Below are positions 8,918-15,903 of a stretch of DNA of 64,000 nucleotides, piece by piece (the stretch's first letter is position 1; every line of letters begins with the position of its first letter). This DNA comes from Alcaligenaceae bacterium. GTDB taxonomy: Bacteria; Pseudomonadota; Gammaproteobacteria; Burkholderiales; Burkholderiaceae_B. Position numbers and translations under genes: made by a program. Location of the stretch: contig JACCEO010000001.1 of assembly GCA_013416485.1 (NCBI GenBank), positions 1 to 64,000 on the forward strand. Direction: 5' to 3'. Below the pieces are notes generated by a model that was given only the letters and a program-made list of their open reading frames with translations, was not told the origin of the DNA and made no database searches.

Positions 8918-10417
8918 ATGCTTGATTCTTTGAATTCTGACAGCCCGGTACTTTTGCCGCCCATGATGGCTTTTACTGGCTATATGGACGCGCGTGCCGC
9001 TACCCAGCGTCTGGTGGATATTTACGCCAGAAACACGGCCTTCATACGAGAAGCGTTTAGTCGTTACGCCAATGGGACGCTGGTGCCCATGCAGCGTGTC
9101 AGGGCCTGCTATCCCGCGATACGTATACGCGTTGATACTTACCAAGAGGTCGATAGTCGCTTGTCTTATGGCCATGTGGTTGAGCCAGGGATTTATCTGA
9201 CGACAGTCACCCAACCGGCTTTGTATTTTGATTACTTGCTAGAGCAAATTGGTCTGTTGATTAAAAACCACGGTGTGCCAGTGGAAATTGGCGAGTCCGA
9301 TATGCCGATACCGCTGCACTTTTCATTTGCTGATGGCGACTATGTGGAAGGTGTCTATTCCGATGCGGTCGGTAAAACCTTAAGGGACTATTTTGACGTA
9401 CCTGACCTGGCGGTGACGGATGACGCCATAGTGAATGGCACCTGGCAAGGTTTGGCAGGTGAGGCTCAGCCGCTTGCGCCTTTTACGGCGCCACGGGTGG
9501 ATTATTCGCTGCATAGGTTGCAGCATTACACCGCGACCGCACCTAAGCATTTTCAAAACTTTGTCCTGTTTACCAATTACCAGTTTTACGTTGAGGAATT
9601 TTGCCAATGGGCCAAAGACACGCTGGCGCGTGGTGAGGGCGGGTATACCGCCTTGGTAGAGCCTGGCAATATAATTACGTACGCTGGCCCTGATGCGGTT
9701 CCACAAGGTACGCCTATGGCGCGTAATCCACAGATGCCGTCGTATCACTTGGTGCGGGATCAGCACATGGGTATTACCTTGATCAATATTGGGGTGGGCC
9801 CATCCAACGCTAAAACCATTACCGATCATGTGGCCGTGTTGCGGCCATCTGCCTGGTTAATGCTGGGGCACTGTGCTGGTCTGCGCACTACCCAACGTTT
9901 GGGGGACTACGTGCTGGCGCATGGGTATGTGCGTCAAGACCATGTGTTGGACGACGACTTGCCCCTATGGGTGCCAGTGCCGCCGTTGGCCGAGGTTCAA
10001 ATCGCTCTAGAGGACGCTGTCGCGGAAGTGTCTGGGCTAAGTGGTTGGGATTTGAAAAAGATAATGCGTACTGGCACGGTCGCCAGCATAGACAATCGGA
10101 ACTGGGAACTGCGTGATCACCATGAGCCTGTGCAACGTTTGTCGCAGTCACGTGCCATTGCCTTGGATATGGAGTCCGCCACAATTGCTGCTAACGGTTT
10201 TCGCTTTCGAGTGCCTTATGGCACCTTGTTATGTGTATCAGACAAGCCTTTGCATGGTGAGCTAAAGCTGCCGGGCATGGCCAGTGACTTTTATCGCACT
10301 CAGGTAGGTCAGCATTTACAGATAGGGATACATGCCTTAGAAAGCTTGCGCGACATGCCTCGTGAACGGTTGCATTCGCGCAAGCTGCGCAGTTTTATAG
10401 AAACCGCGTTTAAATAA
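8918..10417 (+). CDS. amn: AMP nucleosidase
   Basis: Hydrolyses AMP to adenine and ribose 5-phosphate, controlling AMP pools and feeding purine salvage. The product of about 499 residues matches the E. coli enzyme along its whole length: VDFSLHRLQHYTAT-like RVDYSLHRLQHYT, FVLFTNYQFYVEEF, ITLINIGVGPSNAKTI, LRPSAWLMLGHCAGLR, DYVLAHGYVRQDHVLD, RNWELR, and AIDMESATIAANGFRFRVPY-like ALDMESATIA, which is the nucleoside phosphorylase-like core. I chose the ATG at 8918; GTG codons at 8906 and 8909 are alternatives, and the ribosome site is weak for all. It is divergent from the uraD/allA transporter operon, forming a purine salvage/breakdown neighbourhood. Confidence 0.95.
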   Translation: MLDSLNSDSPVLLPPMMAFTGYMDARAATQRLVDIYARNTAFIREAFSRYANGTLVPMQRVRACYPAIRIRVDTYQEVDSRLSYGHVVEPGIYLTTVTQPALYFDYLLEQIGLLIKNHGVPVEIGESDMPIPLHFSFADGDYVEGVYSDAVGKTLRDYFDVPDLAVTDDAIVNGTWQGLAGEAQPLAPFTAPRVDYSLHRLQHYTATAPKHFQNFVLFTNYQFYVEEFCQWAKDTLARGEGGYTALVEPGNIITYAGPDAVPQGTPMARNPQMPSYHLVRDQHMGITLINIGVGPSNAKTITDHVAVLRPSAWLMLGHCAGLRTTQRLGDYVLAHGYVRQDHVLDDDLPLWVPVPPLAEVQIALEDAVAEVSGLSGWDLKKIMRTGTVASIDNRNWELRDHHEPVQRLSQSRAIALDMESATIAANGFRFRVPYGTLLCVSDKPLHGELKLPGMASDFYRTQVGQHLQIGIHALESLRDMPRERLHSRKLRSFIETAFK

Positions 10418-10452
10418 GGCCCTTGCCTGGTTTTTTATGGGCGGCATGCTAC

Positions 10453-10923
10453 TTAGGTTTCTGTGGAAACTTCCAGTAGGGTGCCGCGGCAACTACTGCT
10501 GCCACATAAACAGCGGTATTGGTCGCGCAACTCTTGGGTAAGGGGCTCGTCGATTTGCAGGCAGTAGTCGTACAATAATTCGGAACCAGCGCTAATGTCT
10601 TCCAAGGCAATGATATTCACCCGTGTGCCATCCGCGTTTTCCTGCCCCTCGCAATTGGGCTCGCAGGAATGGTTGATCCATCGGGAATCATTGCCGCGTT
10701 GCCCGCCATCGATGATTTTTCCAGAGCTTAAGGAAAAGAAAAAGGTGTGAAAAGGTTCGTCGGGATTACTGGGTGGCATGGCATCGGCTTGCTCTACGGT
10801 GATGCGTCTACCAGCGTATTGAAAGATTCGAGTACCGGCGGGAATGTTGCGCGCAGCGAAAACACCGGTACCATGTAGGGTGGATTGCTGCACAACGTGC
10901 CAGGGGAGTGGTTTTGAACTCAT
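10453..10923 (-). CDS. SET-domain protein-lysine methyltransferase
   Basis: A compact 156-residue SET protein; SET enzymes move methyl groups from S-adenosylmethionine to lysine side chains. The full signature is visible: GTGVFAARNIPAGTRIFQYAG at the N-terminus, RWINHSCEPNC at residues 81-91, ELLYDY at 115-120, and a post-SET zinc motif CLCGSSSCRGT (Cys138, Cys140, Cys145) which together with Cys91 can bind zinc. Bacterial SET proteins of this short type occur in several beta- and gamma-proteobacteria; targets are mostly unknown. It is a single gene, divergent from the acetolactate synthase gene (69-base gap) and convergent with amn. No Shine-Dalgarno sequence is obvious. The family is certain; the substrate is not. 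Confidence 0.92.
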   Translation of the reverse strand: MSSKPLPWHVVQQSTLHGTGVFAARNIPAGTRIFQYAGRRITVEQADAMPPSNPDEPFHTFFFSLSSGKIIDGGQRGNDSRWINHSCEPNCEGQENADGTRVNIIALEDISAGSELLYDYCLQIDEPLTQELRDQYRCLCGSSSCRGTLLEVSTET

Positions 10924-10992
10924 GGATAAACAGGTCCGCTAGACGTGTGTGGCACAGGATTGTGGCGCACTAAATAGGAATAAATTAACAAG

Positions 10993-12777
10993 ATGTCTAC
11001 ATCTTACGAAATAAAAGCCGATGTCGCGAACACGGCAGATACTGCGCCCGCTCGCACCGGCGCGCAAGCCATGCTGGACACCCTGATTGCCCATGGCGTG
11101 GATACTGTTTTTGGTTACCCCGGCGGTGCCGTCCTGCCTTTGTACGATGCGTTGTACTCCGAGCCGCGAATACGTCACGTATTGGTCAGGCACGAGCAGG
11201 GCGCCATGCATGCCGCCGAAGGCTATGCTCGCTCTACAGGTAAGCCTGGCGTGGTGTTGGTCACGTCGGGGCCAGGTATGGCGAATACCGCTTCGGGACT
11301 GCTGGATGCCTTATGTGACTCCATTCCTGTGTTGTGTATTAGCGGCCAGGTGGCTACCAGTGCCATAGGCACAGACGCCTTTCAAGAATGCGATGCCGTG
11401 GGCATTTCCCGTCCTGTTACCAAGTGGAATGCGCAAATCAAGCGTAGTGAAGACGTGGTCGCACTCACCGCTAAGGCGTTTCAGTTGACGACCACAGGAC
11501 GTCCTGGGCCTGTGTTGCTGGATTTCCCCAAAGACATACAAATTCATCCTGTCCCAGTGGCTGGTCATTTGTCCGATGCCGGCGATATTGACGTGCTTAA
11601 CCTGGATACTGCTAATCCTATGACGGAAGCTGCCGTGAAACGAGCCGCTTCGTTGATTGCCAATGCACGCCGTCCGGTTTTTTATGGCGGTGGCGGTTTA
11701 ATTAACTCGGGGCTAGACGCATGTCATGCATTTACTAGCTTGGTGCACCATGTGGGTGGACCGTGCACACTAACCTTGATGGGTTTAGGTAGCTTTCCTG
11801 GCGAAGATCCCCAGTTCGTAGGTATGCTGGGTATGCACGGCACACTAGAGGCCAATCTGGCCATGCACCATGCCGATCTCATCATATGTGTGGGTGCACG
11901 CTTCGATGACCGTATCACAGGGCGTTTATCAGATTTTTGCCCGCATGCGAGCAAAATTCATTTGGATATTGATCCGGCCTCTATCAACAAAGTGGTACGT
12001 GCTGACGTTGCTATGGTTGGCGACTGTTACCCTTTGCTACGTGCTTTGCGCAAGGAATTGGATCAATTCGATCTGGCGGCCGATAGGCTGGACGACTGGT
12101 GGCAACGTATAGGCGTATGGCGAGCCCAGGACTGCCTGAAAGTACCCGATTCACCTCAGCACATTTTGCCGCAGCGCTTGATGCAAGCCCTAGAAGAAGA
12201 GTTGACGGGTACGGATGCCATCGTGTCCACCGACGTAGGTCAGCATCAGATGTGGGCGGCGCAGTATCTGAAATTTAACCGTCCTAACCGCTGGTTAACC
12301 TCGGGCGGTGCCGGCACGATGGGTTACGGACTGCCGGCGGCCATAGGCGCACAGGTTGCACACCCGGACAAACTGGTGGTGTGCGTTAGTGGTGATGCCT
12401 CGGTATTGATGAATATCCAAGAGTTGGCTACGGCGACTCAGCATCAGACGCCGGTCAAACTGGTGTTATGCAATAACGGTCACATGGGCATGGTGCGTCA
12501 GTGGCAGGAATTAATCCACGAAGGACGTTATAGCCACAGTTATAACGCTTCCTTGCCTGATTTTGTGGCGTTGGCGAAGGCCTTTGGTTGGGGCGCAGCC
12601 AGGGTCGAGGATCCTGCTGATTTACCCGCTGCCTTGGCCGCTTGTATGGCGTATGATGGACCGTTCTTTTTGGATGTGGTCGTGTTGGCCCAGGAAAACT
12701 GTTTCCCCATGATGCCCGCAGGCTATGGGCATCAGCAAGTTATGCTATCGGAAGACACCTGGTATGTCGAAGACTAG
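10993..12777 (+). CDS. ilvB: Acetolactate synthase large (catalytic) subunit
   Basis: Thiamine diphosphate enzyme joining two pyruvates to acetolactate, or pyruvate plus 2-oxobutyrate, the first common step of branched-chain amino-acid synthesis. The 594 residues show the three-domain layout: the PYR domain with RHEQGAMHAAEGYAR (catalytic Glu68), the central FAD-type domain, and the PP domain with GDASVLMNIQELATATQ near residue 467 and NNGHMGMVRQW, which bind Mg-ThDP. The GDGS usual in biosynthetic enzymes is GDAS here, and NN-Q-Y is NNGHM. No small regulatory subunit (ilvN/ilvH) or ilvC follows, so this copy is likely a second, unlinked enzyme or pairs with a small subunit elsewhere. The true product specificity remains open. 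Confidence 0.88.
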   Translation: MSTSYEIKADVANTADTAPARTGAQAMLDTLIAHGVDTVFGYPGGAVLPLYDALYSEPRIRHVLVRHEQGAMHAAEGYARSTGKPGVVLVTSGPGMANTASGLLDALCDSIPVLCISGQVATSAIGTDAFQECDAVGISRPVTKWNAQIKRSEDVVALTAKAFQLTTTGRPGPVLLDFPKDIQIHPVPVAGHLSDAGDIDVLNLDTANPMTEAAVKRAASLIANARRPVFYGGGGLINSGLDACHAFTSLVHHVGGPCTLTLMGLGSFPGEDPQFVGMLGMHGTLEANLAMHHADLIICVGARFDDRITGRLSDFCPHASKIHLDIDPASINKVVRADVAMVGDCYPLLRALRKELDQFDLAADRLDDWWQRIGVWRAQDCLKVPDSPQHILPQRLMQALEEELTGTDAIVSTDVGQHQMWAAQYLKFNRPNRWLTSGGAGTMGYGLPAAIGAQVAHPDKLVVCVSGDASVLMNIQELATATQHQTPVKLVLCNNGHMGMVRQWQELIHEGRYSHSYNASLPDFVALAKAFGWGAARVEDPADLPAALAACMAYDGPFFLDVVVLAQENCFPMMPAGYGHQQVMLSEDTWYVED

Positions 12778-12826
12778 CGGAGAAACCCCAGTAGTCTGCT
12801 CCCAGTGTTTCTGTTAAAACCACTGT

Positions 12827-12868
12827 GGCGGCAGGCCGCCGTATTAAATAACAGCCCCTAGTGGGGCT
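12827..12868. terminator. Two small hairpins after ilvB (possible terminator)
   Basis: Two GC-rich inverted repeats follow the ilvB stop: GGCGG/CCGCC (12827-12840) and AGCCCC/GGGGCT (12853-12868). Neither has a T tract. They may slow or end read-through into dctP, or shape the dctP 5' leader. Confidence 0.3.
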
Positions 12869-12893
12869 ACAAACACTGTGATGGAATTCAAAA

Positions 12894-13865
12894 ATGCGTA
12901 AATCTTGGTTATCTAATGTGCTGCTGGCGGTGTCTGCAGCGGGTCTTATGGCGGCTGCTCCCGCAAGTGCAGAAACCACGCTGAAATTTGCGTACGCACT
13001 TTCCACTAGCTCGCACTACGGCGCAGGTGCAGATGCTTTCGCCAAGTCGTTGGAAGGCTCAGGCTTCAAACTCGAGCAGTTCCCTAACAGCGCCCTGGGC
13101 GGTGAACGTGAAGTGATTGAAGGCTTGCAGCTGGGCACCATAGACGCGGCCATCGTGTCCACCGGTGCCACACTGAACTTCGTCCCTGCTACTGGTGTAT
13201 TTGATATCCCCTTCTTGTTCCGCGATCTGGATCATGCTCGCAAGGTCTTGGACGGTGATATCGGTAAGAACATGTTGGCTGAATTCCCTAAACGTGGTTT
13301 GGTCGCCTTGGCTTGGGGCGAACAAGGTTTTCGTCAGCTGACTAACAACGTGCGCCCTGTAGCAACGCCTGCAGATGCCAAAGGGCTGAAAATCCGCACT
13401 ACTGAAAACCCAATACATATCGCGGCTTTCCGCGAGCTGGGCATTTTGGCAACGCCTATGGCGTGGCCTGAAGTGGCAACGGCCTTGCAGCAAGGCACTA
13501 TAGACGGTCAGGAAAACCCCATGGCTGTGATTGTGTCAGCTAAGCTGCCACAGTTGCAAAAATACTTGTCCTTGACTGCACACGTATATGGTCCCGCTTT
13601 GGTGTTGGTGTCCCCCAGCGTTTATAACGGCTTATCCGATGCCGATAAGGCCAAATTCGTTGAAGCTGGTCATCAGTCTGCATTGGCCATGCGCGCCTAC
13701 GTTGACGATATCGAAAAAAGCGGCATAGAAGAAGTTAAAAAGCAAGGTATGCAGGTCAATACCGTAGACCACGCGGCGTTTGTAGAAGCCGTACAACCGG
13801 TGTACCCACAGTACTACAAACAGTTCGGTAAGGAATTAGTCGAGTCCATCCAGAACACCAAGTAA
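12894..13865 (+). CDS. dctP: TRAP transporter substrate-binding protein (DctP family)
   Basis: Periplasmic receptor of a tripartite ATP-independent transporter for organic acids. The 323 residues begin with a Sec signal peptide (MRKSWLSNVLLAVSAAGLMA, cleavage after ASA near residue 31). The mature protein has the DctP fold: TLKFAYALSTSSHYGAGADAF, then GGEREVIEGLQLGTIDAAIVSTG, FRDLDHARKVLDGDIG, and KGLKIRTTENPIHIAAFRELG carrying the conserved ligand-gripping Arg, then QGTIDGQENP. It is followed by dctQ and dctM after a 123-base gap holding a strong hairpin. Such genes commonly serve C4-dicarboxylates or other 2-oxo/hydroxy acids. The ligand cannot be read from sequence. Confidence 0.93.
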   Translation: MRKSWLSNVLLAVSAAGLMAAAPASAETTLKFAYALSTSSHYGAGADAFAKSLEGSGFKLEQFPNSALGGEREVIEGLQLGTIDAAIVSTGATLNFVPATGVFDIPFLFRDLDHARKVLDGDIGKNMLAEFPKRGLVALAWGEQGFRQLTNNVRPVATPADAKGLKIRTTENPIHIAAFRELGILATPMAWPEVATALQQGTIDGQENPMAVIVSAKLPQLQKYLSLTAHVYGPALVLVSPSVYNGLSDADKAKFVEAGHQSALAMRAYVDDIEKSGIEEVKKQGMQVNTVDHAAFVEAVQPVYPQYYKQFGKELVESIQNTK

Positions 13866-13881
13866 TACCTACCATGTAGTT

Positions 13882-13945
13882 ACACGGCGGCATGCATCGG
13901 GGGCCTGTTTACAGGCTCCGGTGAATAGTCCGCCGTGTTGTTTTT
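13882..13945 (+). terminator. Intercistronic terminator-like hairpin between dctP and dctQ
   Basis: A 9-base outer stem (ACACGGCGG at 13882-13890 with CCGCCGTGT at 13930-13938) encloses a second hairpin (around GCCTG-ttta-CAGGC), followed at once by TGTTTTTTT. This is a textbook intrinsic terminator, but it lies inside the transporter gene set. Partial termination here would make more binding protein than membrane subunits. A separate dctQM promoter downstream is an alternative. Confidence 0.75.
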
Positions 13946-13988
13946 TTCTGGCCTATATTGTGCCTAGTACCGAACACAGGATAATTCC

Positions 13989-14483
13989 GTGTCATTTCTT
14001 CATACCTTGGATAGCCGTTTATTTAGGCTGATCTCTATCATCACCCAGCTCTTGTTGTTCTCGGCAGTCGCTGCGGGCTTTTATCAGGTGTTGGCACGCT
14101 TTGTGTTGCAGACTCCAGCCGACTGGAGCGAAGCATGGACTCGTGCTTCGTTGATTTGGACAGTTATGCTGGGTGTTGCGCTGGCGTTTCGCCAAGGCGC
14201 TATGCTTAGTGTGGAAATGCTGCACAGCATTCTTGCTCCACGCAATAAGCGCAAGCTGGAGCATGTGATTTTGTTTATTACCGTTTGTTTTCTGGGTTTT
14301 ATGGCCTGGGTAGGCGGCCAGATGACATGGCGCGTACGGTTCCAGACCATGCCCAGCCTGGATATGTCCATTTCCTGGATATATATTGCCATTCCTATAG
14401 GCATGACGCTAGCCATTATCGGCGTAGTGGCCCATTGGGCCCAAGGTCCTCGCCAGGCTATCGTTGACGACACCGTCATTTAA
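13989..14483 (+). CDS. dctQ: TRAP transporter small permease subunit (DctQ family)
   Basis: Small membrane subunit that pairs with DctM to move the substrate passed on by DctP with a sodium gradient. The 164 residues contain about four hydrophobic segments: ISIITQLLLFSAVAAGFYQV, then a region around WTRASLIWTVMLGVALAFRQG with the family-typical W and R, then FITVCFLGFMAWVGGQMTW and IYIAIPIGMTLAIIGVVAHW. Translation starts at GTG (13989) with AGGA about 7 bases upstream; no better start exists. dctM follows after 28 bases. Confidence 0.9.
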   Translation: MSFLHTLDSRLFRLISIITQLLLFSAVAAGFYQVLARFVLQTPADWSEAWTRASLIWTVMLGVALAFRQGAMLSVEMLHSILAPRNKRKLEHVILFITVCFLGFMAWVGGQMTWRVRFQTMPSLDMSISWIYIAIPIGMTLAIIGVVAHWAQGPRQAIVDDTVI

Positions 14484-14511
14484 TTAAAAATATCCGCGTT
14501 CAGGTGTAAGT

Positions 14512-15789
14512 ATGCCTCAGTTGATGGTTGTATCCATGTTGTTGTTCTTTGGCCTGTCAGTGCCGGTGGCAGTCGCCATAGGCCTGGCTAGCATAATGGG
14601 CGTAGCCTGGGATGGGAACATGACGTGGTTGGTGGTGGCGCAACAAATTTATGCGTCACTGGATAAGTACCCATTAGTGGCCGTGCCCTTTTTTATCTTG
14701 GCCGGCAACCTGATGGAAGCCGGTGGTATCTCAGAACGCATGGTGGACTTCGCGAAAAGCGTGGTCGGTAACATGCAGGGCGGCTTGGCTGTCAGTTGTG
14801 TGCTGACTTGTATGATATTCGCTGCCGTGGCTGGGTCCAGCGTGGCGACCACGTTTGCCGTTGGGGCCATCTTAATACCGGCAATGGTTAAGCACGGCTA
14901 TCCCAAGCCTTTTGCTGCGTCCTTGCAGGCGACAGCGGCTGAGTTAGGCGTCATTATTCCGCCCTCTATTCCCATGATTTTGTTTGCTGTGTCTACGGAT
15001 ACGTCTGTGGGCGAGCTATTTATTGCAGGGATAGGGCCAGGCCTGTTAATAGGGTTTGGGCTGGGCTTATATGTGTGGTTTTATGCCCGTCGTAATGGGT
15101 ATGGCAAAAATGACGGCGTAGGTCGATTAGGTATTTGGGCAGCATTAAAACGTGCTTGGCTGGCGCTGCTTATGCCTGTGATTATTTTGGGGGGTATCTA
15201 CGGCGGTATATTTACACCCACTGAAGCATCGGCTGTCGCAGTGGTGTATGCCTTGATAGTGGGTATATTTGTTTATCGTCGCTTAACATTCGCTAATTTA
15301 TCAAAGACTTTTCATAGGTCGGTAATCTCCACTGCCGTGATCATGTTTATTATTGCGAATGCGGGTGTATTTGGATTCTTGCTGAATCGTGCCGGGATAC
15401 CGGCAGCGCTGGGCGATTGGTTGGGCCATGTTTTTAGCGATAAATACACCTTCTTGATGGGCGTGAACTTAGCCTTGTTCTTTATAGGTATGTTTATTGA
15501 AACTTCAGCGTCCATCGTTGTGCTGGCCCCTTTGTTGCTGCCAGTCGCTATGCAGTTCGGTGTGGATCCTGCTCACTTTGGGGTCATTATGGTGGTGAAC
15601 CTGGCACTGGGCATGGTGACGCCTCCTTTTGGGGTCAACCTATTCGCTGCCTGCACGGTAGCCAATATCCCCTTAGAGCGGCTAATTAAGCCCTTGCTGC
15701 CGTTTGTGGCGGTGGCGGTCACTTGCTTGATGTTAATTACGTATCTGCCGCAAATCAGTTTGTTCTTTAAGGTGCTAGTTTACGGTTAA
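14512..15789 (+). CDS. dctM: TRAP transporter large permease subunit (DctM family)
   Basis: Main channel protein of the TRAP system, 425 residues with about a dozen hydrophobic segments, the normal size. Recognisable features include the N-terminal LLFFGLSVPVAVAIGLAS, the PFFILAGNLMEAGGISERMV stretch, AAVAGSSVATTFAVGAILIP, ELGVIIPPSIPMILFAV with the conserved PPS, YGGIFTPTEASAVAVVYAL, and near the end LGMVTPPFGVNLFAAC. Its ATG is preceded by AGGTGTAAGT. It ends in one of the strongest terminators in the window, shared with topB. Substrate unknown; probably a carboxylate. Confidence 0.93.
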   Translation: MPQLMVVSMLLFFGLSVPVAVAIGLASIMGVAWDGNMTWLVVAQQIYASLDKYPLVAVPFFILAGNLMEAGGISERMVDFAKSVVGNMQGGLAVSCVLTCMIFAAVAGSSVATTFAVGAILIPAMVKHGYPKPFAASLQATAAELGVIIPPSIPMILFAVSTDTSVGELFIAGIGPGLLIGFGLGLYVWFYARRNGYGKNDGVGRLGIWAALKRAWLALLMPVIILGGIYGGIFTPTEASAVAVVYALIVGIFVYRRLTFANLSKTFHRSVISTAVIMFIIANAGVFGFLLNRAGIPAALGDWLGHVFSDKYTFLMGVNLALFFIGMFIETSASIVVLAPLLLPVAMQFGVDPAHFGVIMVVNLALGMVTPPFGVNLFAACTVANIPLERLIKPLLPFVAVAVTCLMLITYLPQISLFFKVLVYG

Positions 15790-15818
15790 TACCTGACTGG
15801 AGTGGTGTGATGCACATC

Positions 15819-15865
15819 AACAAAAGGGCCCAAGCAATCATAAGAATTGCTTGGGCCCTTTTGTT
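15819..15865. terminator. Bidirectional intrinsic terminator between dctM and topB
   Basis: A perfect 20-base stem (15819-15838 with 15846-15865) closes a 7-base loop. The arms end in AACAAAAG/CTTTTGTT, so each strand reads a GC-rich stem followed by a short T-rich run. It lies between the convergent dctM and topB genes and should end transcription from both sides. Confidence 0.9.
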
Positions 15866-15903
15866 ACTACCAGTCTGTTGTGGTGACGGCTAGGTGTCAG
15901 TGC

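Noticed and set aside
8879-9214. N-terminal extension of the AEC transporter
   Set aside because: It overlaps amn on the other strand, is not hydrophobic or family-like, and a TTG with a good ribosome site at 8878 gives the expected protein.
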